A DNA stretch of 64,000 bases from Porcisia hertigi (lineage: Eukaryota > Euglenozoa > Kinetoplastea > Trypanosomatida > Trypanosomatidae), in contig NC_090584.1 in NCBI RefSeq assembly GCF_017918235.1, forward strand, positions 1 through 64,000, written 5' to 3'. The translations under genes and the position numbers were made by a program. Each line of letters opens with the position of its first letter. Position 1 is the stretch's first letter. Shown one piece after another: positions 1 to 10,104 of the stretch. Below the pieces are notes generated by a model. That model was not told the DNA's origin. It ran no database searches and saw nothing but the letters and a program-made list of their open reading frames with translations.

Positions 1-1202
1 ACCCACATGTCGACAGGGAGGTTTCCACGGAAAGGTAAAGGCATGCGTCCCATATCCGTTTCAACAATTCGCTGATTGGGAAACCACTTGGTCCGACGGT
101 ACTCGAGACGAATCGGTTGGTAGTTCATCCGCGCGAACTTGAGGCTCTGCTGGACATAGGCGGTATACTTGTATAAACCATATTCCTTGCTCAATCTGTC
201 GGCGTCCAGGTTTGCGTTTTCAATGTGAACATATCGGCCTCTTTTGGAACAGTAAACTTTAAATCCAAGCGCGTGCATGCGCCAAGCATAGTCGTGATCC
301 TCGCCGTAGGCTGGGTAGTTGTTTTCGTCAAAGAACCCCACAGTCGCAATGGTGAGTCGAGGTAGGGCAAAAGTGGACATGTACGGTACGTGTGAAGTGT
401 AAAAGACGCCGTATGTGTCTTCGAACTCCCTCACCATCTCCTCCGGGGGCATTGCCCGAATGCGATAGGGTAAAGAGGGTGCGGTAACGACAGGGGGTTT
501 GTCGCTGCGGTAAGTAAACCGCGCATCAGCCACATTCTTTAGTGCTGTTGGTTCAGCCGCAACCTCTGCCTCGAGCTCCTTCATACGCGTCGTCTGGTTC
601 TCCGTCTCCTTGTTCACCTTCGCGATAAAATCCTCGATGAGGCCTTGCCCGAAGCGCACATCGGCATTGGTGATGAATACCCACGGCACCCTCTCTACTG
701 AGAAAGTGAGAGCGTGGCGTAGCCCTTCATTGACAGCTGCGGCGTAGCCAACATTTTCTGGGTGGTGAATTATAAAGAGCCTTTTATCCAGGTAGTCGCT
801 CATCTTATCGGAAAGACGGTCTAAAAGCTTGCGCAGAGGAACAAACTCGCCGTTGTTTATGAACATAATGTACGTAATCGGAGCGTTGATGTTGCAAAAG
901 AGAGCTTTAATGTCCTGGTAGTCCAGTGTCACGGGTAAGATCACGTAAGGTATTCGATTAGAGTGCCCCTCGCTTTGCGAGAGGCGATCCGCCATGCAGT
1001 GAAAAAAACGCTCATCGCTAATGAATGTCTCGCCGGGACGATGAGTATCTTCGAAAGAGACCAATACATCCCGTTTAAAGTACACGCATAGCGGTACTAA
1101 ATAGGCTATGATGAGAAGTAGGTGAAGGGCTATCCGCACAGCTGGCCGCTGTACCACTCGATGCAGTGGTGGGTTAGAAAAGTGTGATTTCCGAGAACGC
1201 AT
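1..1202 (-). CDS. LPG1-type (GT40) galactofuranosyltransferase-like protein, 3' end cut by window
   Basis: The 400 codons visible start at an ATG (1202-1200) and run off the left edge without a stop. Residues 1-25 are basic and are followed by a hydrophobic signal-anchor (about 26-45), giving a type II membrane topology typical of Golgi glycosyltransferases. The lumenal part has a GT-A pattern: a block with PYVILPVT and YIMFINNG, then FITNADVRFG as a candidate nucleotide-sugar/metal site, then GEDHDYAWRMHALGF, the acidic-basic signature seen late in GT2-like folds. These phrases resemble kinetoplastid beta-galactofuranosyltransferases (LPG1 family), which add Galf to the lipophosphoglycan or GIPL core. 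Family assignment is from memory. The donor sugar cannot be read from sequence, and the C-terminus is missing. Confidence 0.75.
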   Translation of the reverse strand, partial: MRSRKSHFSNPPLHRVVQRPAVRIALHLLLIIAYLVPLCVYFKRDVLVSFEDTHRPGETFISDERFFHCMADRLSQSEGHSNRIPYVILPVTLDYQDIKALFCNINAPITYIMFINNGEFVPLRKLLDRLSDKMSDYLDKRLFIIHHPENVGYAAAVNEGLRHALTFSVERVPWVFITNADVRFGQGLIEDFIAKVNKETENQTTRMKELEAEVAAEPTALKNVADARFTYRSDKPPVVTAPSLPYRIRAMPPEEMVREFEDTYGVFYTSHVPYMSTFALPRLTIATVGFFDENNYPAYGEDHDYAWRMHALGFKVYCSKRGRYVHIENANLDADRLSKEYGLYKYTAYVQQSLKFARMNYQPIRLEYRRTKWFPNQRIVETDMGRMPLPFRGNLPVDMW

Positions 1203-1786
1203 CCTTTCTGATTCCCGTAGGGAATAGACCGTTGAACGGAACGATACGTCTCTGTGTCCCAATCGCTGAACCGGGGTCTGCCGCGTTGCATTGGAGCAGG
1301 AAAACATGAACAGATATTTTTTGGAGGGGGGGGGGAGGGGGGTTGTGAGGAAGGTGGAGAGGAGATGAATGGATGGGAGCTGAAAAACACGTCTATTGAT
1401 ATTTCTCCGTGTTCTCTTCAGTCATCTGGCACACAGCACCCCGTGCAGCCTTCAAGATCGATATAGCAGTTACCGCTCCCATACACTCATGCAAATCTGT
1501 ACATGTATTCACATACAGCGCACGCAGAACCATGGGTGTGAGATGGCACGAATTGCCTAGGCCCTTCGATCCCACAGACGAGTAGCGAGAGAGGGTACCC
1601 CCCCCCCCCCACACACACACACACACACTCGGGAACCGTTATAAAAACCGCCACGCACGTGGCGAAACGCATGAGAGTTGGCCTGCGATTTGGACGGCCC
1701 GTGATTTCTTTGAGTTTTTTCTTTGGGTTTTCTAACCGCTCTGCTCGCCTGATTTCATTTACAACTTGGTCATACACCCCGGGGAC
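1203..1786. other. Intergenic spacer (UTRs, splice/polyadenylation signals)
   Basis: No credible gene. It holds a G-rich purine run at about 1320-1366, which is polypyrimidine on the coding strand and the likely trans-splice signal for the LPG1-like gene. A C-run followed by a short CA repeat lies at about 1600-1629. Open frames here are low-complexity translations. Confidence 0.7.
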
Positions 1787-2347
1787 TCATGTCCACTCCA
1801 GCTCATGCGGTTTGATTGGCTTCTCTAGCGGAATGACGCTACTTGTGCGCCGCTCCCTGTCGCGCGACAGAGCGATGCGCATGTCCAGCGCGTCCTCGTC
1901 ATTCTTGAAGGGACCCTTTGGGCCGTCGCCACGGTAATAGCCAAGTACCGTGCGGTACACAATGTAGCCCAGTCGGTGGTACATATCCTGTGCGACCTGG
2001 TTACTCTTGCGGACGAAGAGGTCGACAAAGTAGGCGTTGTGCACAAACTCACTGACTTGTGCCAACTCTAACATGAGTGTCTCGCCTAGGGCTACGCGCC
2101 GAAACGTAGGTGCCACGGACACGGCGGACACGTGCCCGTGATAATCCTCTCCTTTTCCCTCAGCCTTGCCGAGGGTGTAGGCCATGGGAATCCCAGTAGT
2201 TGGGTGCGTACAAATTCGTTGGTACTCGGGCCAATGCGTCACATACTCGCCATAGAAGGATGTGTCGTAGGTCTCCGTCAACTGGTCCAAATTCACAAAG
2301 TTGAAGCGTAGAGTGTCGTACAGCGTCATGAATTGAAAAGAGGTCAT
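1787..2347 (-). CDS. NAA20: NatB catalytic subunit, N-alpha-acetyltransferase 20
   Basis: A 186-aa GNAT acetyltransferase. NatB acetylates nascent proteins starting Met-Asp/Glu/Asn/Gln, with NAA25 as ribosome-docking partner. The N-terminus (FMTLYDTLRFNFVNLDQLTE) is the NAA20 hallmark, followed by FYGEYVTHWPEY. The acetyl-CoA loop sits at about residues 81-95 (FRRVALGETLMLEL), and 106-138 (YFVDLFVRKSN, MYHRLGY, VYRTVLGYY) gives the last strands and helices. Length matches the family (about 170-190 aa). The frame is open upstream to 2524 but that extension is a hydrophobic translation of the polypyrimidine region, so the ATG at 2347 is chosen. Confidence 0.93.
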   Translation of the reverse strand: MTSFQFMTLYDTLRFNFVNLDQLTETYDTSFYGEYVTHWPEYQRICTHPTTGIPMAYTLGKAEGKGEDYHGHVSAVSVAPTFRRVALGETLMLELAQVSEFVHNAYFVDLFVRKSNQVAQDMYHRLGYIVYRTVLGYYRGDGPKGPFKNDEDALDMRIALSRDRERRTSSVIPLEKPIKPHELEWT

Positions 2348-2810
2348 TGTGGCCCGGCTGTACAAGAGCAGCGTTGCCGTTCTCCTTTGTTCACTTATTT
2401 TGTTTTCAAACCCGCGCGTTGTGCACACGCATTCGAGATCCACAAGGAAAGGGAATGAAGGGAAGAAGGGAAGAAGGAGGAATAACAAATAGGCAACAGT
2501 AACCCACTTCAGGGCCTCTGGCATTCACGGATGATTCGCTCGTAGTGCAAGGAAGGGGATGAAGGGAGGGAGGGGGAGAGGGAGAGGAAACGCCATGCTC
2601 CTTGCACACCATGGGGCGGAAACAGAAAGATGAGAAAAAATGGAAGAGTTGGAAAAAAGACGAGTCCCTGCGCGGTGTCGAATCCCCCTGACTTACTGGC
2701 AGTGAAGCCATTGTACCTTTACGTGGATCACCAAGAAGCCGTTACTTGTCGATTCCCTTAGTCAGTGCATTGCAGTCAAACATTACTCGAACTGTACTCT
2801 CATCTATAAC
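2348..2810. other. Intergenic spacer
   Basis: No gene seen. Purine-rich runs on the + strand at about 2449-2483 and 2553-2590 are polypyrimidine on the coding strand and suit trans-splicing of NAA20. Confidence 0.7.
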
Positions 2811-4526
2811 TCAGTCAGCTGACTCGTGTTTTGTGGCTCGATGCTGTTCAAGAGCACGGCGGTCGGTAAAGGACTTGGGTGGCTGGCACAGGTTGCACAC
2901 TAGGTCGGCTGCGGCGTCACCTGGAAGAGGAGATAAGTAGCGGAGGTGCTCCTCGTAAGCGTCGCAACTTTTGAACTGCAGCCCGCAAATGTCGCAGTAA
3001 TCAGTAGCGCCTCTGTCTTCCAAGCGCATCTCGTCCAGGGCCATCGCCAGTGGGTCGCGTGGGGCCTCAATCTGCTTATGCACGCGCGCATACAGCGTCG
3101 GGGCCAAATGAGGGGCGCTAGTGTGCTTCGCAAGCCGATGCTGACGCATATCCTCTTCTGTCTGAAACACTCGAGGAGGCTGGCAGGTCTCGCACCTCCA
3201 CGTACAAGACGCTGCCGACGCAGCTTGGCGACGTTGCTCAGCCCCTGCCTTCATCGCGGCACCGTAACCAGACAGGTAGCGCTCGAGTTTCTTGGCTTCT
3301 CTCGCAGTCAAGGGGCGACCCAGAATCGAGGTATCGAGCTGAGGCGGTAGCATAGGTGCCATGGCTGGCGCCGCAGGATCAGAAGTACGACGATGCTCCT
3401 CTGCCAAGCGCTGTGCACGATAAAGACTGACCCACGTGGAGCTCGGCAAGTACGGCATGAACGCCTCTCCACGATGCCCTGACGAGTGGGCAAAGCAAGA
3501 GCCCAGAACTACTTGCGCCACAACGCGGGCAACGAGCGTAGGGTGCAGGAGCGGTAAAGGTTGTTGCAAAAAAGTTGCAGAGCTGTTCACAGAGAAGTCC
3601 TCGTCAGTCGACACAAACGTGTCTATCGGCACGGATTCCCTGAACTCAGCCTTCCGTTTGACTGATTGAGCACAAGGCCCCAGACTCGAATGTGCCACTG
3701 CCAACCACTCGGAAAAACTCTCCCTGCGCGGCGGACTCTCATCGAGGGATGAAGACCGCTCCGGCGTCCACAACGACACCTCTGCGGAGAGGTGGAGTAA
3801 CACCTCATGCAGCTCCGCCTGGAACAAAACAAAGTAGTACTGGACCATGATGCCAAACGGAAATGCAGCGTCGCTCTGGTGACGGCGATTCGTATATTCG
3901 GGGAAGTCAGCGGCGCGAAGCAGCACAGCCGCAACGCAAATGTAACCGCTACGAGCCGCACAACCCAGCAAGTCCCACCGCCGCGCCTGGTCGTCGCAAA
4001 GGGTGACAACGATCTCTTGTGGAGAGTCTAGTGTCGCCGAAGCGCGGTAGAGTTCGCGTGCGCTGTGGAAGAAGTGCGAAAGGAGGGAGCGCTGTCTGTA
4101 GAGATCCTCGAACCCGATGTGAGGATTATTAAACATGAGGAGATGGCACGGATGGTTTCGTAGCGAAACTGGTGCAGACAAAAGCGAGGTCGCGTTCACA
4201 TCGCCATAGTAGCGCACAGATACGCGCTGCTTTGCCGAAAAGTAGGCGAGAAATCCTACCGTCTCTGGGTACTTGCGCTGAAGCTCTGTTACATTGTCGA
4301 AAGTGGTGGCAATCACCCTCACCACAGACCCGTGCCGGCACTCGTCCTGAGGAACATCACTTTGCGTCGCACGGCGGACAGCCGCGCTGCGGGACAGCCG
4401 TCTGATAAGCGCATAGGTGAAGCTCAGATTTCCTTCCCCAACGAGCAGAATGGTGAGAGGGTCGGGAAGCACAGGAGTCGCCGGACCGATCCTGTGGTTC
4501 GCCTCATCATCGATGTTCTCCTGCAT
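2811..4526 (-). CDS. BMT5-like (DUF2431) Rossmann methyltransferase with C-terminal C2H2 zinc fingers
   Basis: 571 aa from the ATG at 4526; the frame extends to 4775 only with a non-ATG start. Residues 24-36 (LTILLVGEGNLSF) match the SAM-binding loop of the DUF2431 family, whose yeast member Bmt5 makes m3U in 25S rRNA. Further family landmarks follow: IATTFDNVTELQRKYPE, then MFNNPHIGFED in place of the usual FNFPHVG, and a late YTNRRH. Three zinc-finger units lie near residues 445-468 (CETC...H...H), 511-530 (CDIC...H) and 544-567 (CNLC...H...H). The zinc fingers are an addition to the simple Bmt5 layout. rRNA modification is inferred from the family; the substrate in trypanosomatids is unknown to me. 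Confidence 0.8.
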   Translation of the reverse strand: MQENIDDEANHRIGPATPVLPDPLTILLVGEGNLSFTYALIRRLSRSAAVRRATQSDVPQDECRHGSVVRVIATTFDNVTELQRKYPETVGFLAYFSAKQRVSVRYYGDVNATSLLSAPVSLRNHPCHLLMFNNPHIGFEDLYRQRSLLSHFFHSARELYRASATLDSPQEIVVTLCDDQARRWDLLGCAARSGYICVAAVLLRAADFPEYTNRRHQSDAAFPFGIMVQYYFVLFQAELHEVLLHLSAEVSLWTPERSSSLDESPPRRESFSEWLAVAHSSLGPCAQSVKRKAEFRESVPIDTFVSTDEDFSVNSSATFLQQPLPLLHPTLVARVVAQVVLGSCFAHSSGHRGEAFMPYLPSSTWVSLYRAQRLAEEHRRTSDPAAPAMAPMLPPQLDTSILGRPLTAREAKKLERYLSGYGAAMKAGAEQRRQAASAASCTWRCETCQPPRVFQTEEDMRQHRLAKHTSAPHLAPTLYARVHKQIEAPRDPLAMALDEMRLEDRGATDYCDICGLQFKSCDAYEEHLRYLSPLPGDAAADLVCNLCQPPKSFTDRRALEQHRATKHESAD

Positions 4527-5256
4527 ACGATGCTCAGACAATACAGGAGCACCCCAGAGGAGAATTGTTGCCTTGTTCAGCTTCTTGAGGGTCCCCCCAC
4601 CCACCCACCCATTGCGGACGAATACAATATCGAAGATCAGCGCGCGCGAGCGCACGTGTGTGTTTGTGTGTTCGTATAACCAACGAGAAAACGAGAGCCA
4701 GGGTGCAAAGCGGTCAGGTTGAGCTTCTCGTGAGCGGGTCTCACCATCGCAGCAGAATGATCCAAAGGACCGCACTCATGTCCTTCAAGATGAAGGAAAA
4801 AACGGGGAAAGACCATACACGAAGAAAGAAAGGAGGGTTTATGGATCGCCACACACGACCCTTCTGCGGGAAGGGTCCCTACCTGAGGGTGTCGAACCCT
4901 TTCAAGAGTCACCCACCTTGAGGCGTAGCACCTCCTGTAAGACCCACCGTATCGTTTCCGCCTGTTGGCTAGTTTTTGTTTGGAGATACGCCTCAAGAGT
5001 TATCAGTGTCGTGCTCATCGACACCCTTCGCCACCTCCGACACGCCAATCTAGATTCGGCCTCGCCCCTATTGGGGCAATCCTCATCAGAAGCCACGAAA
5101 GGCAAACGTCATGGCGTGCAGGTGTGCAGAGTCGTAGAAAAACAAAAAAAAACATCCCTGCGCGCATGCGACAAAGGGGAAATAAATAAAAAAGCAGTGG
5201 ACCAAGTACAACACGTGTGCGGTCATGCCGTTTCTCGTGAACATATGGGATACATC
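4527..5256. other. Intergenic spacer
   Basis: No gene seen. A CCCACCC repeat lies at about 4594-4612, purine runs at about 4790-4838 are a likely polypyrimidine signal for the methyltransferase gene, and an A-rich run sits at about 5138-5150. Confidence 0.7.
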
Positions 5257-8200
5257 CTACTTGTTTGAAAATTGCGCCCTGTCGAAGTGATAGCTGGATG
5301 CCTGAAGTGGGTGATGTGGATGGAAACGATCGTCCCCGCTCTTTGGCGCCTGAACCATGCGCTTGACTCGTGGCGACGTATTCGAAAATGTGGCACTGGG
5401 GGGTGCCTTGAAACGCATGAGGGACATGAGAGCCGCGTGTCTAGAGTGTTGCTTGGTGCGCATTTCGTGCCGCTCGTCCTCTAGTCGGGTGCGCCACTTG
5501 TTGTACAGCACACCTATATACGAAACGAAGCTATTGCCATGGAAGACGGGATGACGGAGCAACCTGCGGGTGCGAATATTATTCGCGACGCGCTCAAAGA
5601 GGAGATGAACGCCGCGACGGCTCCGCCGACGCGCCTCTTCACGCAACTGGCGAATAGCAGTGCGGAGGGGCAAGTCTATGCCGGACCCGCTGGAGACCTC
5701 GGCGGCCCTCGAGACAATGGGTAAGATGTACTGGCGCACAAAGTCGTCGAACTCACTGCCGAAGATGTACGCCGTTGTCTGTTTCACTTCTTCACGCACA
5801 CGCTGTTGTGCCTGTAGGGCAGAAGTATTGAAGTCATACCTCAGAACAGTGGGCCGAATCATCTGGATATCCTCCCTGAACGTGCCCCACGACGAATAGG
5901 TAGGGACCAAATAAGCCAACGTGCTGAGGCCAGCCATCTGATTCTTGCCCCTCAACGCAGTCCCAGGGTGAGCGGGAGGGGGCAGCGCCTCATGAGCATT
6001 GTCGCGAGCTACCGAGTACCACTGCATAGGCAATAGTGTGCGACCGGGGGGGTGTTGTCCACTGTGGCCACCTCGCCCAGGCCTGTGCATCTCATCTGCA
6101 CTACCCACCACTGGGTTCTCGTCACCAGAACGATGGCCGTCGCGGTAACTCGTGACGGGAGTGTAGGGACTTTTAGCAGTGCTGGGGGCAGCGTTTAACC
6201 ACTGCTGGAGGGGATGAAGAATTTCCTTCTGGAAAAGCTCATGAACGTCGCCAGCATCGACCCTTCTGGGCGTCGAGGGCCAAGGAGGTCGCGAGAAGGT
6301 TGATTTCGAGGTTTGAGGTGGTGCATCAGCGTCGTCTTTCCGACCGCCGTCCGGTGAGCCCCTGCGAGAGCGCACCGCCTGCTGAATCATTGCAAGGGCT
6401 GCGGAACGCAATTCGTGCGCGAGCCACTGCTCGTCCGTCGCCGTATCAGGGAGGGGATCAGGAGAGACTGCATAAAAGTCTTGTGAGAGTTGCGCGCCAT
6501 ATTGCTTCTCTAGCACCTGTGCCGCGCGGGCGACGGCGGCCTCCTCTAGAGCCCTCTGCGCAGTGGCCTTTACTGCCTGCGTGGTCGTCTTCTCGGACGC
6601 ATGCTGAGCACCAAGCTGCACCTCTTCCAAAAGTGCGCCAAGGAGACTAAGAGCGCCTTTCATCTCGTTCATGGACACAGATGGGTCATGGCCGAGTTGG
6701 CGCATTTGTTCATGTAGCCGAATAGCCTCAAGGGCAAGGGTGCGGGGGTTCACCACGGTGCGATCTCCTCCGACTTTATCGAACTCAGGACGGGAGCTGG
6801 CATACAGGACGCCAGAGGCGTCTCGCACAGATGTTCTCGCAACTGCCAAAGAAGAAACGAGCCGTGGCTCGCCCGGCGCAGAGGCGTGGACTGCGCCGAG
6901 CCCCATAGTGTTGGTGCCAGCTGCCGTAATGCCACCCTGCTCAAGAGACGCCAGGAGCGCCAGTGCGGCGCTCGCCTTCGCCGTCCCTGTCGCGTGGTCT
7001 TCTAGTCTTGGTGAGGGCGAAAGGCGAATAGACGTGCTAGACGATTCACCACGAGGGCTCCGGTCGGGTCTGTTTTTCACAGCGCTGCCCCTCACCTCAT
7101 CACTGTCCCTCTCCGCTCTCGGGATAGATGAGCGACTCTCCTCCACTAGGCTACGCAGCCTCTCGGGAGCAGAGGTCTGACCCAATACATTGGAAGAAGT
7201 GGACGTACCACTGTCTGTCATTTCCACACCGTGGAAAGAGGGATGCATATGCTCGTCTCCACCGCTGACGGGATGGTCATTCATTTTCTTCTGCTGAGAT
7301 GCCGCGCCACGGGTGGTAGATGCTACATCGTTGCCAGGAAAACGAGACTTTGCCGCCTCCAGCGAGGCGACACGGTTGCGCTCCTCTTCCAACTGCTGTC
7401 GAAACCACTCGACGTGCAGCACCTCGCGCCGTAGGGCGTTCAGACGAGAAAGCTCGGCGCATCGCAAAACAGCACTTTTCAGACACGTTTGTGCGACCGA
7501 GACGTGCCGGGTGGGAGCTGCCGATGTCGCTGCGGGGGCGACGACAGTGTGTGCTAAACTTCGAGGTGGAGAGAACTTGTTCTTTACTGTGGACGTCGAC
7601 GTGGACAAGGTGGCTGCTGCGTTCCGCGGGGCAACGCGAGCGCCAGCGATAGATTTCGCGGCCACCTTTTTCTGACGTACTACCTGGGGGGCTAAGTACG
7701 GTTTTTCGAGGTTTTCTTGGTGTTCCAGTGGCTTTTGCTGTATCTCCGGCAGCGGCTTAAGGTCTTGCGAAGACGGCTTTGTCGTACTTGGCCCCATGGT
7801 CTTGGTAGTACGTGCCAGTACTTCACTCGATACGCATAGCTGCGGTGCCGCTACAGCGGTGAGAGTGGAAATCCCTGGGCCCACGCTTACAGGGACTTCA
7901 CTCATCTTTGCATTGACTAGGGTGCCGCTTTGGTAGGTCGCATAGGAGACAAAGGTGTCGTTTTCCATGCGAGACAACTCCGGTTGTCGACCACGATTGA
8001 CCGAACCCCAGACGTTTATTCCCGCCAGAAAGGCGTCGCGGTCGAGCATCTCCATTGCACAAGTGACTTCTGCTTCCAAACGTCGCTGGCACTGCTCAGC
8101 TTTGCGTGTGGCATTGACCACCGACGCGGAAATGGGAATGTTTTCCTGGAGAAAGTTGTGCCGGTAGGCATCGTCCTCTATGCACTGGTAGAGGCCATCC

Positions 8201-9042
8201 TCCATTTCAGCGAATGCTGCTGATCCGCTCGTGTTGCTATCTACTGCGGAGGTGGTAGGCACATTCCCTGCCCGCAGTGCAGCGTGTGTGCTAGCAGTCG
8301 AGCCGCCACCATCTTGCGCATTCAAGAAGCGCCGCAGTTGAGCATTCTCTTGCTCCAACGCTTTGTTTGCTTTGATGAGAAAATTCATGTCTTCTCTGAG
8401 TTGAGACGACGCATTCTCACTGCGAAACCCGCGAAGGGCCTGGCAATCTCTTTCGGCGCACCGCAGTTGCAGTTTCGCTGTTTTGTTCTGGTTAGTGAGC
8501 GTTTGGACCTCGTTCTCTTTCAGATGTAGGAGTTTCAAGACACCCGCGAGCTCACGCTGGACTGCGTCCAGACTCTGTGCAAGACTCGCTTCAGTTTCTG
8601 CCTTCTCTTTTATGACCTGAGTAAGCGTGTCGATGCGACTCTGCATTACGCCAAACTCCTCCCTTTCTTTTGTGATATTGTGCGGTTTGCCGTACGCGTA
8701 GCGTTTCACGACTGCCTCAACCTTCTCATAGGTGTCCCAGTCCCCTAGCTCACCACCAAGTGTATCAAGGCCGGCAAAAATGAGCTTTTGTATGTCCTCC
8801 TGCTTGCTTTCATACATATCAAAGTTTATCTTTCGCTTTCGTCCATCAATCTCCTCACGTTGGCTCTGCAGATCTGCATAGTCCCCGTACAGCTTTTCCA
8901 AATAAGCCTTGCGCTGCTCTGCAGTGGCTCGACACGGCACCTTCAGCGAAGGGAGTGCCATCGCTGTCGCTGCAGTCAGAGCACCATCGGCGCGGCTGTC
9001 CGCTCGTGGGCCCGCCTTCGACTTTAGAGTGGCACCATCCAT
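5257..9042 (-). CDS. Large coiled-coil hypothetical protein (1261 aa)
   Basis: I do not recognise a named family. The ATG at 9042 is the first in frame. Residues 30-240 are rich in Glu/Lys/Leu/Gln heptad-like sequence (YLEKLYGDYADLQSQREE, then MQSRIDTLTQVIKEKAETEA), indicating a coiled coil. The middle (about 240-1000) is Ser/Thr/Ala/Pro-rich and probably disordered, with a second helical patch around LRREVLHVEWFRQQLEEER. The last 200 residues look more folded: FREDIQMIRPTVLRYDFN, a helical stretch with TTAYIFGSEFDDFVRQYILP, and a very basic run (RQLREEARRRSRRGVHLLFE). Architecture suggests a cytoskeletal or flagellum/basal-body scaffold, but this is inference from composition only. Confidence 0.75.
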   Translation of the reverse strand: MDGATLKSKAGPRADSRADGALTAATAMALPSLKVPCRATAEQRKAYLEKLYGDYADLQSQREEIDGRKRKINFDMYESKQEDIQKLIFAGLDTLGGELGDWDTYEKVEAVVKRYAYGKPHNITKEREEFGVMQSRIDTLTQVIKEKAETEASLAQSLDAVQRELAGVLKLLHLKENEVQTLTNQNKTAKLQLRCAERDCQALRGFRSENASSQLREDMNFLIKANKALEQENAQLRRFLNAQDGGGSTASTHAALRAGNVPTTSAVDSNTSGSAAFAEMEDGLYQCIEDDAYRHNFLQENIPISASVVNATRKAEQCQRRLEAEVTCAMEMLDRDAFLAGINVWGSVNRGRQPELSRMENDTFVSYATYQSGTLVNAKMSEVPVSVGPGISTLTAVAAPQLCVSSEVLARTTKTMGPSTTKPSSQDLKPLPEIQQKPLEHQENLEKPYLAPQVVRQKKVAAKSIAGARVAPRNAAATLSTSTSTVKNKFSPPRSLAHTVVAPAATSAAPTRHVSVAQTCLKSAVLRCAELSRLNALRREVLHVEWFRQQLEEERNRVASLEAAKSRFPGNDVASTTRGAASQQKKMNDHPVSGGDEHMHPSFHGVEMTDSGTSTSSNVLGQTSAPERLRSLVEESRSSIPRAERDSDEVRGSAVKNRPDRSPRGESSSTSIRLSPSPRLEDHATGTAKASAALALLASLEQGGITAAGTNTMGLGAVHASAPGEPRLVSSLAVARTSVRDASGVLYASSRPEFDKVGGDRTVVNPRTLALEAIRLHEQMRQLGHDPSVSMNEMKGALSLLGALLEEVQLGAQHASEKTTTQAVKATAQRALEEAAVARAAQVLEKQYGAQLSQDFYAVSPDPLPDTATDEQWLAHELRSAALAMIQQAVRSRRGSPDGGRKDDADAPPQTSKSTFSRPPWPSTPRRVDAGDVHELFQKEILHPLQQWLNAAPSTAKSPYTPVTSYRDGHRSGDENPVVGSADEMHRPGRGGHSGQHPPGRTLLPMQWYSVARDNAHEALPPPAHPGTALRGKNQMAGLSTLAYLVPTYSSWGTFREDIQMIRPTVLRYDFNTSALQAQQRVREEVKQTTAYIFGSEFDDFVRQYILPIVSRAAEVSSGSGIDLPLRTAIRQLREEARRRSRRGVHLLFERVANNIRTRRLLRHPVFHGNSFVSYIGVLYNKWRTRLEDERHEMRTKQHSRHAALMSLMRFKAPPSATFSNTSPRVKRMVQAPKSGDDRFHPHHPLQASSYHFDRAQFSNK

Positions 9043-9588
9043 GTTGGTCTTCGCGATCGGACAGCCGCGCCCAAGACCCCTCTTTGGGTTCCGAGAGTAG
9101 AGAAAGAGTAGTCCGCCAAAGATTCCGCGGAGGTGTGAGAAGCTCTCAACGCAAATATATTGTGAGCGCAGCTGATATGCAGAAGCGGGGAAGCAGTTGG
9201 ACGGCGATTAGAATGATGGGGATGTGCAGGGGGTTTCTCTGCACTTCTGAAGCCATGAGAGGGTTAAAGACGGGGATACAGAGAACTACTCATGCACAGA
9301 ATATCCCTGAGAGCTGCCGGATGGTTATGGGCGCTCACATATGGGTACAGGAGGATTGAAAATCTACAGGTTCTATAGTGTCACCAGCAGGGGAGATATA
9401 GTCATGAACAAAAAGAGATCTATTTCCAACCAACGTGCATCCTCCTCTGAATGTGGGCAAAAAAAAAACAACAACACGTCCAGCCTCAAAATATGAGGAG
9501 GAAGAAAAACAGCGCCCAAGACTGGACAGGGGACGTCGCTAAACGTTGCGCTGGTCAAGAATTCCGAAGTGAGTTACCTGGATGTGCC
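9043..9588. other. Intergenic spacer
   Basis: No gene seen. An A-rich run with CAA repeats lies at about 9459-9477. Confidence 0.65.
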
Positions 9589-10104
9589 TCATGACCGCAG
9601 CAGCGAGTTCAGTTCACGTCTGCGCTGGTTTACCATAGAAGCCGCTGCGGAGGGTTTTGAAGAAGCGGTAGGCAATGCACACACCAACCTTGGCACCCGA
9701 CCAGTTATTCGAGCGCTCGCTGCACTCGTCTGAGTCGAAGAGCGCCTTGTGAGGGAGTGGAGAAGACGCAAAAGTGAGTGACAGATCGTCACTTTCGCTG
9801 AGGCATACTTGCATTGACTGAATTGGGCTCCAGAAATGCCGTGCCTCTCACCCGCCTCCGCAGCGAGCAAGCGTACTGTTGTAGCACCGATATGTGTGTC
9901 GCTGTGTTCCACAAGGAACCATTCGTGCTTTCGAATCAGCACCGCAGTGGACGCGGGGAATCGGTGGTATAGAAACCGTAGAAAAAGCGCATAGGTGTGG
10001 GGATTGCCAGTCATTACGTCACCTTCGCTCACCCGTTCCCAGTGACAAAAGCCGAGCTTTGACAGCTTGGCGTGCAACAGGGAGAAATTAGAAGCTAAAT
10101 CCAT
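9589..10104 (-). CDS. CEP44-like centriolar protein (N-terminal CEP44 domain), possible frame change near the 3' end
   Basis: 171 aa from an ATG at 10104. Residues 1-115 follow the CEP44 N-terminal domain: LLHAKLSKLGFCHWERVSEGD, GNPHTYALFLRFLYHRFP, a His/Trp/Phe segment, then FSQCKYASAKVTICHSLLRLL, aligning by eye with the domain's final FxxxGFAxxKxxxxxDI motif. CEP44 proteins bind microtubules or centrioles. The last 55 residues are Arg/Thr/Ser/Ala-rich and look out of frame, while the overlapping frame to 9614 reads KVGVCIAYRFFKTLRSGFYG with strong third-position G/C bias. Either the protein really ends as given or there is a frame shift between about 9690 and 9770. Family call moderate. 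Confidence 0.6.
   Translation of the reverse strand: MDLASNFSLLHAKLSKLGFCHWERVSEGDVMTGNPHTYALFLRFLYHRFPASTAVLIRKHEWFLVEHSDTHIGATTVRLLAAEAGERHGISGAQFSQCKYASAKVTICHSLLRLLHSLTRRSSTQTSAASARITGRVPRLVCALPTASSKPSAAASMVNQRRRELNSLLRS

Noticed and set aside
4527-4775. N-terminal extension of the BMT5-like protein
   Set aside because: It begins with GTG and translates UTR; the ATG at 4526 directly precedes the conserved domain.
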